From the NCBI RefSeq assembly GCF_006439335.1, contig NZ_SAWY01000019.1, forward strand, positions 172,411 through 236,410: 64,000 nt of DNA, read 5' to 3'. Source of the DNA: Litorilituus lipolyticus. GTDB taxonomy: Bacteria; Pseudomonadota; Gammaproteobacteria; Enterobacterales; Alteromonadaceae. Shown one piece after another: positions 40,887 through 49,691 of this stretch (position 1 is the first letter of the stretch; every line of letters starts with the position of its first letter). Below the pieces are notes generated by a model. That model searched no databases, was not told the DNA's origin, and was given only the letters and a program-made list of their open reading frames with translations. The translations under genes and the position numbers were made by a program.

Positions 40887-41660
40887 TTAGCTTTCAGCGC
40901 TTTCAGCTGCTTGTTGTTGACCAACAGGTGAAATTTGAATACCTACTACTTTAACTTCTGATGAATCATTTCGTAATTGAACTAAACGGTTTACTTGACC
41001 TAACGAACCAAGCATAGAGTAAATTGGCACAAACAAACCACGCTTATGGAAATCAACTACTTTATCTTCAGCTAGTGCTTTAACTTTTTCTTCATTTACC
41101 GTGAAAATACCAACTAGCTTTTTCTTTTCGCCAGTGCTTAAATCGATGTTTAATTCAAGCTCTTGTAATAAATCATTCTCTTCAAGTTCTTTAATGAAGT
41201 TTTCAGTCATCTTCTCACCTTCATATAAGCGGCCTAATGACTGTTGGATATTAGTGAATATCTCTGATTCTTTACCGTCTTCAAATAAAGCTAAATCTTT
41301 ATCTTCACCAACAAATTCACTGTCTAAATCAATACATGCAGTTAGTGTATTTTCACGTTCAGGATCTAAACCTAAGGCAAATGGGTACATACCTAAACTT
41401 TGTGGTACTGTTAATGCTGACCATTTGTCATCTTTAAAGAATAAGTTTTCACCACTTTCTAAACCAAGCATCGCAACGCTACGGTAACGTGGAGAATCTG
41501 GGTTTTTTACTAATACTACAGGAAAGCTTGATGTCGCTTGTGCATATTCGCCAGCAGTAATAGGTACAATATGTTGACCTGCTGTATGTGATAAATTGCG
41601 TTTGTTAGTTAACTTAAGGTTTTGATGTTGATCTGGTTTTACTGGAACAAAATTCGCCAT
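40887..41660 (-). CDS. SapC family protein
   Basis: The 257-residue soluble protein matches the SapC family (named from S-layer operons): N-terminal HIVPITAGEYAQATSSFPVVLVKNP, central VPQSLGMYPFALG, and C-terminal VNRLVQLRNDSS. Such genes in marine gammaproteobacteria often sit near TonB receptors and flavin-dependent halogenases; none is here. The role is not known. It ends in its own terminator. Confidence 0.85.
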   Translation of the reverse strand: MANFVPVKPDQHQNLKLTNKRNLSHTAGQHIVPITAGEYAQATSSFPVVLVKNPDSPRYRSVAMLGLESGENLFFKDDKWSALTVPQSLGMYPFALGLDPERENTLTACIDLDSEFVGEDKDLALFEDGKESEIFTNIQQSLGRLYEGEKMTENFIKELEENDLLQELELNIDLSTGEKKKLVGIFTVNEEKVKALAEDKVVDFHKRGLFVPIYSMLGSLGQVNRLVQLRNDSSEVKVVGIQISPVGQQQAAESAES

Positions 41661-41872
41661 GACTATTTCTCGTTTTTACTGCTTTATTAGCATGTTTTTA
41701 TATTATTGTAATTTTACGCTAACTAGCTTGAAGAAAATAATGCAACGACGGGTTACAAACACTTGCAAGGTATTTAAGTAAATTACTGCCTTGTATAAAT
41801 TATGGTGACGGTAAGTTTGCTTTCAATGCTAAACTTAAAAAAAGATCAAAATAATCTGAGCTATATAGAAAA

Positions 41873-42175
41873 ATGTTAAAAAAATTAGTTTGTTACTCCT
41901 TAATTTTATTTTCCTGCTTTGCGCTTGCGATGCCGAAAATTACAATAAAGCACCAAAGAACAGCTGATGATTATGCTCAAATTCAAGTTATGAACGAGAT
42001 TAACCTACCTTTAATCTGCCATGTCGCCATTGATGGTCACAAAATACGCTTTCAACTCAAGCCATATCAAGCATCAAAATGGTACAAAGCAACGGATAAA
42101 CGCTTTAATTATGAACACTTTAGTGTATGGTGTGATTATTTAAGTTTGCACCCAGAATATCAAAAAATAAAATAG
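41873..42175 (+). CDS. Small secreted protein, unknown function
   Basis: The 100-residue protein has a signal peptide (cleavage likely after ALA, residue 19). The mature part has two cysteines about 40 apart (LICHVAI and WCDYL), possibly a disulfide. It is 9 bp upstream of the beta-barrel gene, so the two are probably one operon. I do not recognise a family. Confidence 0.7.
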   Translation: MLKKLVCYSLILFSCFALAMPKITIKHQRTADDYAQIQVMNEINLPLICHVAIDGHKIRFQLKPYQASKWYKATDKRFNYEHFSVWCDYLSLHPEYQKIK

Positions 42176-42184
42176 AAGGACTTA

Positions 42185-43378
42185 ATGAAACTACCATTTA
42201 TACCTGTATTAGCCGCTAGCTGCTTATTACTATCTGCAGCATATCAAGCTAGCGCAAGCCAACTATTTGATCCTTTTGATGGTCAACTCGATGCTTCTCA
42301 ATATTTAAGTGAGAATGCCTATGGTTTTTTACCTGTACCAATAATCATAACAGACCCTGCTGTTGGTGGCGGTTTAGGATTATCTGGCCTGTTTTTTCAT
42401 GAAACAGAGGAAGATCGTAACAAGCGTTTACAGTCTATGCAGAATGCCGAAAATGCTGCACAGCATCTTATGCCGCCAAGTATTTCTGTAGCGATAGGCG
42501 CCTATACGGGCAATGATTCCTATTTTGCTGGCGGCGGCCATATGGGCTTTTTTAATCAGGGAAACATTCGCTATATGGGTGGTGGAGGCTATGGCAACTT
42601 AAATATAGATTTTTTTGGCTTTGGTGACATCACATTAAAAAAGCCTATTCAAATTAACACACAAGCTAAAGTTATTATGCAAACACTTAAATTTAAATTA
42701 GGTGATAGCTCCTTTTATTTTGGTCCAACACATAGATATATAAATGCTGCCATTTCACCTAGCAACCTCAATGACTTAATCGGTAATTTACCTCCTAACT
42801 GGCAAGATACTATTACCCAACTATTAACAAAAGATGTCACAACCTCAGGCGTTGGCTTTACCTTAGAATATGATTCTAGAGATAATTTTTTCTCTCCCAA
42901 TGAAGGATTAAAATATGAGTTAAGCCATCTTTGGTATGACGATAAAATTGCGTCAGATATTGATTATCAACTCACTGAATTTTCAGCTTTACATTATTTC
43001 AAGTTAACAGAAAATTGGCAGACCGCTTTTAAAATTGATATGCAATACGCCAATTCAGATGATTTATTACCTCCCTATGCTACCCCCTTTATTTCCATGC
43101 GTGGTATTCCAGCAATGAGATTTCAAGGTAATGCCATTGGCGTGAGTGAATTAGAGGTGACTTACAACGTAAACTTTCGCTGGAAGGTCAACGCATTTAT
43201 TGGCATAGGTAAAGCGACTAATGAGTTTTCAGATTTAACGTCTAGTGCTAGTAGAATAAGTAAAGGGGCTGGCTTTCGATATTTAATTGCCCGCCGATAC
43301 GGTTTTAATATGGGTATAGACTTAGCATTTGGCCCAGAAGATAACATTTTTTATATTCAAGCAGGCACTGCGTGGTAG
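42185..43378 (+). CDS. Outer-membrane beta-barrel protein, BamA/TamA (Omp85)-like
   Basis: The 397-residue protein has a signal peptide (1-24). The mature part is rich in alternating beta strands, glycine and aromatic residues and ends in aromatic Trp. The N-terminal GFLPVPIIITDPAVGGGLGLSGLFF and the TLEYDSRDNFFSPNEGLKYELS segment are typical of Omp85-superfamily barrels. No POTRA domains precede it. Likely an outer membrane protein; cargo or ligand unknown. Confidence 0.82.
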   Translation: MKLPFIPVLAASCLLLSAAYQASASQLFDPFDGQLDASQYLSENAYGFLPVPIIITDPAVGGGLGLSGLFFHETEEDRNKRLQSMQNAENAAQHLMPPSISVAIGAYTGNDSYFAGGGHMGFFNQGNIRYMGGGGYGNLNIDFFGFGDITLKKPIQINTQAKVIMQTLKFKLGDSSFYFGPTHRYINAAISPSNLNDLIGNLPPNWQDTITQLLTKDVTTSGVGFTLEYDSRDNFFSPNEGLKYELSHLWYDDKIASDIDYQLTEFSALHYFKLTENWQTAFKIDMQYANSDDLLPPYATPFISMRGIPAMRFQGNAIGVSELEVTYNVNFRWKVNAFIGIGKATNEFSDLTSSASRISKGAGFRYLIARRYGFNMGIDLAFGPEDNIFYIQAGTAW

Positions 43379-43516
43379 TTTTTAGCGAATAATTGCATAC
43401 CAAAGCCTTTATTTGGCCTGTTTGGGCAACAATTTGATATTTTCTATTGATTCGCTCGATTTTCTTTTTTAGTATGTTGTTGGCAATAATAATAATTGAT
43501 GAATTAAGGATAAAAA

Positions 43517-43792
43517 ATGAATAAAGGTGAATTAGTAGCAAAAATCTCTGAAGGCGCAGATATCTCTAAAGCTTCAGCTGGTCGTGCGTTAGATAGTTTA
43601 ATTCAAACAATCACTGAAGAATTAGCCAATGGCGGCGAAGTTGCTTTAGTTGGTTTTGGTACATACAAAGTTAACGATCGTGCTGCTCGTACGGGTCGTA
43701 ACCCACAAACTGGCGCAGAAATTCAAATTGCTGCAGCAAAAGTACCAAGCTTCAAAGCTGGTAAAGCCTTAAAAGATGCTTGTAACGCTTAA
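43517..43792 (+). CDS. hupB: DNA-binding protein HU
   Basis: The 91-residue nucleoid protein is standard [23 protein letters not shown] helical N terminus, and the DNA-binding arm [31 protein letters not shown]. It bends and compacts DNA as a dimer. AAGGA lies upstream. Which paralogue (alpha or beta) is not decidable. A terminator follows. Confidence 0.96.
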   Translation: MNKGELVAKISEGADISKASAGRALDSLIQTITEELANGGEVALVGFGTYKVNDRAARTGRNPQTGAEIQIAAAKVPSFKAGKALKDACNA

Positions 43793-43820
43793 TTGATAAG
43801 CTACATGCATTAATAAAACA

Positions 43821-43841
43821 GCGCCTAAGGGCGCTTTTTTT
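43821..43841 (+). terminator. HU gene terminator
   Basis: GCGCC and GGCGC stem with a small loop, followed by seven T, about 30 bp after the stop. Confidence 0.88.
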
Positions 43842-43920
43842 ATATCTGCAATGTCATTTCATAGCATTCGCCAACGTTATATTTTACTATTTACCTACCT
43901 CATCGTTAGTAGAGACTGTT

Positions 43921-44823
43921 TTGACTTTATCATCACCGAATACTTCACCTGTTTTTGACCGCCCTGTTTTTATTCTGGCTTGCCCGCGCTCTGGTAGTAC
44001 TTTATTTTATGAAACACTAGCTAAAGCTAAAGGCTTATGGACTGTGGGTGGTGAAAGTCATGCAATCATCGAGGAAATTCCAGAGTTCAGTACTATATAT
44101 AATGGCTCTGTATCGAATTCATTAACAGAATTACATGGTAATGACCGTTCAATCGCCTTACTAAAAAGCCGATTTGCCCAACAATTAAGAGATATAAATA
44201 ATACTCCTTATAATTATGAGCAATGTGGCGCAATTCGCTTCTTAGAGAAAACGCCTAAAAATGCCTTGCGTATTCGCTTCTTTAAAAAGGTATTTCCTGA
44301 CGCTTTATTTATTCATTTAGTGCGAGACCCAAGGGACAACATAAGCAGCATCATTGATGGCTGGAATTCTGGCCACTTTATTACCTATCCTCACTTACCT
44401 GGTTTTAATAATCGTTGGTCCTATTTATTGCCAGATAACTGGCAATCACTGCAAGAAAAGCCTGTAGAACAAATAGCAACTTTTCAGTGGCAAGCAGCAA
44501 ATCAAGCAATTGTCGATGACCTGCAGTCAGTGGCTGATAAGCAAAAGTTCACAGTACATTACCAAGATTTTCTTGATAATACTGCTGACATTATTGAGCA
44601 GCTTTGTCAGTTTATTGGTATAGAATTTGATTCGGGTTTACAGCAGTACTGTCAAACACCATTACCTTATTCTCGATATACTCTAACCAAGCCAGAAAAG
44701 AATAAATGGCATAAGAACAAGACGTTACTTGAACCTAATATGCCTAAATTAACTACTTTAGTTGCACAACTAAATAATAATTTACAACCTTTTACCGATT
44801 ATCGAGTGAATAATTCATTATGA
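43921..44823 (+). CDS. Sulfotransferase family protein
   Basis: The 300-residue protein has the 5'-phosphosulfate loop ACPRSGSTLFYE (near residue 21) and the 3'-phosphate motif IHLVRDPRDNISSI of PAPS-dependent sulfotransferases. The acceptor is unknown. The start is TTG with only weak upstream Shine-Dalgarno; no better start exists before the PAPS loop. Its stop overlaps the next ATG (ATGA), coupling it to the hydroxylase-like gene. Confidence 0.85.
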   Translation: MTLSSPNTSPVFDRPVFILACPRSGSTLFYETLAKAKGLWTVGGESHAIIEEIPEFSTIYNGSVSNSLTELHGNDRSIALLKSRFAQQLRDINNTPYNYEQCGAIRFLEKTPKNALRIRFFKKVFPDALFIHLVRDPRDNISSIIDGWNSGHFITYPHLPGFNNRWSYLLPDNWQSLQEKPVEQIATFQWQAANQAIVDDLQSVADKQKFTVHYQDFLDNTADIIEQLCQFIGIEFDSGLQQYCQTPLPYSRYTLTKPEKNKWHKNKTLLEPNMPKLTTLVAQLNNNLQPFTDYRVNNSL

Positions 44824-45764
44824 AATTAGCCCATGAATTTATCAAATTACCTTTGCATTTTGATGTCAGTAAAATGCAGGAAGAATTAGCAAAATTTTCA
44901 CCGCAAGCATGGCGAGGCCATCATGAGGGGTTTCCAGGTAACAGTGCAATACCTTTAATCAGTGTTAACGGACAACTCAACAATGACTTTAAAGGTGAAA
45001 TGTTAGCCACTGACGCTTTAAAACAGTCTGAGTATTTACAACAAGTTATCGCCTCATTTAATGAAGTATTTGGTCGTTCAAGATTAATGAAACTTGATGC
45101 GGGTGCTAAAGTACCTTTGCACTCGGATATTAATTATCATTGGTATAAACGCGTCAGAATTCATATACCGATTATTACCGATCCCAAGGTGATTTTTCAT
45201 TGTGGTGATAAAAGTGTTCACATGGCAGAAGGTGAGTGTTGGATTTTTGATACTTGGAAAAATCATCAAGTTGATAATGATTCAACTGAAGATCGCATTC
45301 ATTTGGTCATTGACACTGCAGGCTCCAGTGCGTTCTGGCAACTTATTAGTCAATCTTTTGTTCCTTGGTTAAATAAAGCTGAGGGAGCATCAAAACTACT
45401 GCAGTACCAAGCAGACTTTTCTCCAAGTATTTTAATGGAAAAACATAATGCACCAGTGGTAATGGGGCCTGGTGAATTAGAATTTATGATAGGTGAACTT
45501 AAACAAGAAGTCAGCAAGACGCCTACTAATAATAGTAATGTTGCAACACAACTTTTTACGGTACTTGAAGGTTTTAGCCAAGATTGGCGAAGGTTATGGT
45601 CACTTCATGGCGAGAACAAAGCTGGTTGGGATTTATATCATCAATGCCGAGATAATATCTTTCATCAAGCTAAACAAAGCGCATCACAATTGAAAATATC
45701 AAACGGCGCATCAGCACTAGATATGTTAGCTCACTGTATTATTGTGCCATCATTTAACCCTTAA
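44820..45764 (+). CDS. Aspartyl/asparaginyl beta-hydroxylase family protein
   Basis: The 314-residue protein has the iron-binding pattern of the Asp/Asn beta-hydroxylase double-stranded beta-helix: VPLHSDINYHW (HxD), then WIFDTWKNHQVDNDS (distal His) with RIHLVID. It should use Fe(II) and 2-oxoglutarate to hydroxylate a side chain; the substrate is unknown. It overlaps the sulfotransferase gene by four bases, so the two likely work together. Confidence 0.85.
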   Translation: MKLAHEFIKLPLHFDVSKMQEELAKFSPQAWRGHHEGFPGNSAIPLISVNGQLNNDFKGEMLATDALKQSEYLQQVIASFNEVFGRSRLMKLDAGAKVPLHSDINYHWYKRVRIHIPIITDPKVIFHCGDKSVHMAEGECWIFDTWKNHQVDNDSTEDRIHLVIDTAGSSAFWQLISQSFVPWLNKAEGASKLLQYQADFSPSILMEKHNAPVVMGPGELEFMIGELKQEVSKTPTNNSNVATQLFTVLEGFSQDWRRLWSLHGENKAGWDLYHQCRDNIFHQAKQSASQLKISNGASALDMLAHCIIVPSFNP

Positions 45765-45774
45765 TTTAAACACA

Positions 45775-47373
45775 CTACTGCTCGCATAATGCCTGAGCTT
45801 GAGCAACGATTTGTTCAAAAGCAGGCATGTGCGTTTTAATATATGGCTGATATTGCTGCCAAGAGTTCACTGAACGTTTGTTAATAGGTTGCTTCACTTG
45901 GCTTACACTTGGTGTCAAAACAACTCTGTCTGATTTGTAAAACGACAAGCACTGTGGTTCAAACTCAAGCTGGCAATATTCGAGTAATTTTCTTATTTGG
46001 GTTTCTGCATCATCAGTAAGTAATTCATAACTTAGGTGATAAACCTCTTTCCCATAAATTTTCTTCCAGTGTTGCATCAGTGCCAAATAGCCCTGCCAAT
46101 AAAAAGAAATGTTATTTAGAGAGTATGAATATTCATGGCCTCGGCTAAAGTATTGTTTGAATACACTTAAAGCATTATCTAACGGATTTCGCACCACATT
46201 AATAATTTTTGCATGGGGAAATAAGGTTTTAATCAAGCCAATATGAAGAAAGTTATTAGGATTTTTATCAATGGCAATAACTTGGTAATCATTAAAATAC
46301 TGTTGAACTTGCTGACAATAATGATCAGCAAAGGCTTGCCGCTTTTCTTCAGATAAACTATTTAACTGTTTAACATAACCACCTGAACGTTCTAATTCTA
46401 GCCCGATTCGTTCAATATATTGCAACTCATCCGTAGCACCGACTTTTGAGTGGCTAGCAAGAATTTGTTCAACTAACGTTGTGCCTGAACGTGGCATACC
46501 CACAATAAAAATTGGTGAAAAATCATTAGATACGGGTAAATTTAATTGACGATTGGAGGCACCTGAAATCATATCATTCACCATAGAATGATATAACTCG
46601 CCCCTAAAAGGCCTATGCTGTTCAAAAATTCGGTTTGCATTACTCATGGTGACAAAAGCTTGCTCGAAATCTTTCTGTTGTTCATACGCTCTGGCACAGG
46701 CAAAACCTATTAATGCTTTATTACCTAAATCGATCGTATTATCTGCTAGTAATGCTTGTAACTTTTCACTATCTTCAGGCGTAAAAGTGAAATTTTTAAT
46801 ATCTGCCATACTCCAGTAACCAACACCGCATTGGCTGGGGTTATCAGCAATAAAGTCACGATAGTGTTGTATGGCTTTCTCGCTTTCACCTTTTGCTTTA
46901 TATACATGACCTAAATTTAGCAGTAGGTGTGGCAATGATTTTTTCTCAGCCAACAGCATGAGAAAAGATTGTTCAGCTATCAATATTTTTCCTGCAGCCA
47001 AGGCAACTAATCCATATTTAAAGCGCATTTGACTGTCTTCACCAAAGTCCGCTAAAAACTGTTCAAGCGCATTAAGTAATGAAAAATGTGCTTCTTTCGC
47101 TTCTAACAAAGCAATCAACCACAATTGCTGTTGTTTTGTGTCATCGCTGTCTTTGATCAATCTTTGATAGTAGGTTTGCGCATGAGAAAAATTTTGACAG
47201 CGCAAATCAATATTAAAGGCGAATTCAAGCACCGCTTGATTATCTGGATATAAGGACAATAACCCCGATAATTTGTTTTTTGCATCAAGAATACGGTTTT
47301 TTGCCAATAACTGATGACAATATGCCAGGGTTTGCTGATCAGTTTGGGATAATAATAAGGCTGCTTGATTCAT
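45775..47373 (-). CDS. TPR-containing sulfotransferase
   Basis: The 532-residue protein has TPR-like helical repeats over about 1-250 (such as LLLNLGHVYKAKGESEKAIQHYRDFI) and a C-terminal sulfotransferase domain with FIVGMPRSGTTLVEQIL and IINVVRNPLDNALSVFKQYF. In such fusions TPRs probably bind a protein substrate. It converges on the hydroxylase-like gene with only 10 bp between stops. Confidence 0.88.
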   Translation of the reverse strand: MNQAALLLSQTDQQTLAYCHQLLAKNRILDAKNKLSGLLSLYPDNQAVLEFAFNIDLRCQNFSHAQTYYQRLIKDSDDTKQQQLWLIALLEAKEAHFSLLNALEQFLADFGEDSQMRFKYGLVALAAGKILIAEQSFLMLLAEKKSLPHLLLNLGHVYKAKGESEKAIQHYRDFIADNPSQCGVGYWSMADIKNFTFTPEDSEKLQALLADNTIDLGNKALIGFACARAYEQQKDFEQAFVTMSNANRIFEQHRPFRGELYHSMVNDMISGASNRQLNLPVSNDFSPIFIVGMPRSGTTLVEQILASHSKVGATDELQYIERIGLELERSGGYVKQLNSLSEEKRQAFADHYCQQVQQYFNDYQVIAIDKNPNNFLHIGLIKTLFPHAKIINVVRNPLDNALSVFKQYFSRGHEYSYSLNNISFYWQGYLALMQHWKKIYGKEVYHLSYELLTDDAETQIRKLLEYCQLEFEPQCLSFYKSDRVVLTPSVSQVKQPINKRSVNSWQQYQPYIKTHMPAFEQIVAQAQALCEQ

Positions 47374-47598
47374 AAGGCACTATATACGGGATATCAACTA
47401 AAGCTAAATGATATGGGAGCAGTAATGCCTTGGCAACAATAAATAACTATCGTGCTTAAGTTAAGTCATCTTCCTTGGTCTTAATAAGCAAAATGAAGTG
47501 AAAGCGCTGAAAAAACAAGCTCCTTTTAATCCTTGATAATGAAATGCCCATTAATTGCTGGCATGATAATAACTCATTTCTCTGCTGTGAGTTTATCA

Positions 47599-48489
47599 AT
47601 GAAAAATACCGGCAATATCACCCAAGCAATGCGCTTACCTTTCTTAGTTCTCACGCCATGTTGTGTTTTTTTAGCCGTTGCAATTGCTATTAAGCAGCAA
47701 GTAACTTATTCATTAAGTTATGCCTTTTTATGTTTAATAGGCGCATTAGCTGCCCATATTGCAGTGAACACCTTAAATGAATATCAAGACTTTACCAGTG
47801 GCTTGGATTTAAAGACAAAGAAAACCCCGTTTAGCGGTGGTAGTGGTTTATTACCAGAGCAACCCCACTTAGTGACAGCAGTATTTTATACCAGTGTCAT
47901 ATCATTAGTGACAACAATTGGTATCGGCAGCTTTTTTATCTACGTATTAGGTTGGCAGATTTTACCCATAGGTTTGATTGGCGTCTTATTGATAATCACC
48001 TACACCAAATGGATTAACAAGAATGCTTTTTTATGCTTAATTGCACCCGGATTAGGTTTTGCCACCTTAATAACCGGTGGTACCTACTTTTGCATTAGCC
48101 AACAATTTACCAGTGACATGTGGCTGATAAGCATCATTCCCTTTCTGTTAATTAATAACTTACTGTTATTGAATCAATTCCCTGATTTACACGCAGATAA
48201 ACAGGTAGGTAGAAATCACTTTGTTATTCGATTTGGCATACCAGCCAGTATTTTTGTCTATAGTTTATTTGCCATCATGAGCCAATTACTCATTGTTTGG
48301 CTTGTCTTCAATAATACACTGCCAGTTGCTTCACTCGCTACGCTAGCACCTATGTTGCTCAGTTATTTTTCTATCGTTGGAATGATAAAACACCAGCAAA
48401 ATATTGGTGAATACCCGCACTTTTTAGCCGCAAATGTTGCATCATGTATTCTTAGCTGTGCCGTGTTAACTCTCACGTTGATCGTTTAA
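47599..48489 (+). CDS. UbiA-family prenyltransferase, MenA-like
   Basis: The 297-residue integral membrane protein has both Asp-rich motifs of the family: NEYQDFTSGLD (NxxxDxxxD) and NQFPDLHADKQVGR (DxxxD), in eight or nine membrane helices. It resembles 1,4-dihydroxy-2-naphthoate polyprenyltransferases, but no other menaquinone gene is nearby. The start is moved from TTG 47533 to ATG 47599, which gives a family-like MKNTGNITQAMRLPFL N terminus. Confidence 0.82.
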   Translation: MKNTGNITQAMRLPFLVLTPCCVFLAVAIAIKQQVTYSLSYAFLCLIGALAAHIAVNTLNEYQDFTSGLDLKTKKTPFSGGSGLLPEQPHLVTAVFYTSVISLVTTIGIGSFFIYVLGWQILPIGLIGVLLIITYTKWINKNAFLCLIAPGLGFATLITGGTYFCISQQFTSDMWLISIIPFLLINNLLLLNQFPDLHADKQVGRNHFVIRFGIPASIFVYSLFAIMSQLLIVWLVFNNTLPVASLATLAPMLLSYFSIVGMIKHQQNIGEYPHFLAANVASCILSCAVLTLTLIV

Positions 48490-48520
48490 TCACTTGATTG
48501 TTTACTGTGATTTAAAAATA

Positions 48521-48551
48521 AAAAAAGCATTAAAGACTGGCTTTAATGCTT
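48521..48551 (-). terminator. Hairpin terminator, minus-strand orientation
   Basis: AAGCATTAAAG (48525-48535) and CTTTAATGCTT (48541-48551) form an 11-bp perfect stem. Read on the minus strand the stem is followed by a T-run, so it fits transcripts from the matrixin gene at 48764, about 210 bp away. Confidence 0.65.
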
Positions 48552-48555
48552 AAAT

Positions 48556-48750
48556 AACCTGAACTCGGTTTAAGAAGTAAATTAACAATATAAAATACAG
48601 AACGTTATATTCAACTGATTTTCTAGCTTGATAGTTTTACTTAATTCAAGGCAAATTTCGCGTCAATAGCTAGCCTATTGCAAGTAAATTTAACGAAGAA
48701 GTCAGTAAAAATAGCTGCTAGAGAGTTATTTATTAAGCCGAACTCAAGTT
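48556..48750. repeat. 195-bp imperfect inverted-repeat element (MITE-like)
   Basis: The ends match as inverted repeats at 14 of 18 positions (48556-48573 and 48733-48750; mismatches are all transitions). Inner parts also match imperfectly (CTAGC...TTTTACT on each side), and the middle is the palindrome AATAG-CTAGC-CTATT at 48665-48679. A transcript could fold into one long hairpin. No coding capacity is seen. It ends 13 bp from the matrixin stop. Confidence 0.6.
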
Positions 48751-48763
48751 AAATAGCATTAAT

Positions 48764-49498
48764 TTACACTTTTCGTCGTGCCGCTAAACCAATTAAAGCA
48801 ATCATGAATAAAGCTAAGGTAGGCGGAACAGGGATCTCAGTATTCTTCGCTGCACCATATAAGAACTGAATATAAGCAATATCCGCTGCTTGTGGTCCAG
48901 AAAACGCCTCACTATAAAATGGGTCCATCAACGCTGGTCCTGGTGGTAATTCAGGTATTATAAAACCATCATCACTATGACCTAACCCTAAAGCATGACC
49001 TAATTCATGTGCCATCACTTGAAAAATATCAATGCCAACACCGGCAAACCCTATTTTCCATATATCGGTACTATCAAAGTGAATATCTCCACCCACAGGA
49101 GAATTACTTGGGAAATAGCCGTGAGCTAATACACCCGATGGGCCATCAAATGCGTGAGCACCCACACGAATAATACCTGAAGTACTCGGAACATTAACAT
49201 CTTCACCTTGATCTAGCACTTCTATAAAAGTTAAATCAGCAACAATGCTCCATGCATCAAATGCACGCTCTATTTCAGACTTATAGCCTGCAGGCATAAA
49301 ACTGTCTAATGAAGAAGTAACGCAGCCTGCTGGCTCCACCGTCCCTAATTCACAAGATAGTCCTCCATCCATTATGCTCCAACTAATGGTTGCACCTGTA
49401 CCTAAACCAGCTCCCCATTTCGCTATCGCGCCTGCATTTGCTTGAACTGAAGCTAACAGTAAAATAGCCACAGTAAGACAGTTAACAACTCTAACCAT
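48764..49498 (-). CDS. Matrixin-like metalloprotease with PEP-CTERM-type sorting tail
   Basis: The 244-residue secreted protein has a signal peptide (cleavage after ANA, residue about 22), the metzincin zinc motif HELGHALGLGH and a Met-turn (PALMDPFY). The C terminus has VPPTLALFMIALIGLAARRK, a short hydrophobic helix with a basic end like PEP-CTERM signals removed by exosortase, though the tripeptide is PVP/PPT not PEP. The start at ATG 49498 is preceded by AAGGATAAAGG; the longer frame is rejected. Confidence 0.85.
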   Translation of the reverse strand: MVRVVNCLTVAILLLASVQANAGAIAKWGAGLGTGATISWSIMDGGLSCELGTVEPAGCVTSSLDSFMPAGYKSEIERAFDAWSIVADLTFIEVLDQGEDVNVPSTSGIIRVGAHAFDGPSGVLAHGYFPSNSPVGGDIHFDSTDIWKIGFAGVGIDIFQVMAHELGHALGLGHSDDGFIIPELPPGPALMDPFYSEAFSGPQAADIAYIQFLYGAAKNTEIPVPPTLALFMIALIGLAARRKV

Positions 49499-49691
49499 AC
49501 CTTTATCCTTATTGTTATGTTTACATTGAATTGAACAAACCATTAGACACAAATGCAAAAGCTAAACCAACCAAGTAAAGTACATTTAAAACAACATGTT
49601 AATAAAGTTAATTTTCTAAAAAATCATCCTTTGTAAAAAATACTGACAACAGAAATAAGTGAAATACTGAAAGATCACAAGAAAATACCTT

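Noticed and set aside
47533..47598. Longer prenyltransferase start at TTG 47533
   Set aside because: It has no RBS, and the ATG at 47599 gives the family-typical N terminus.
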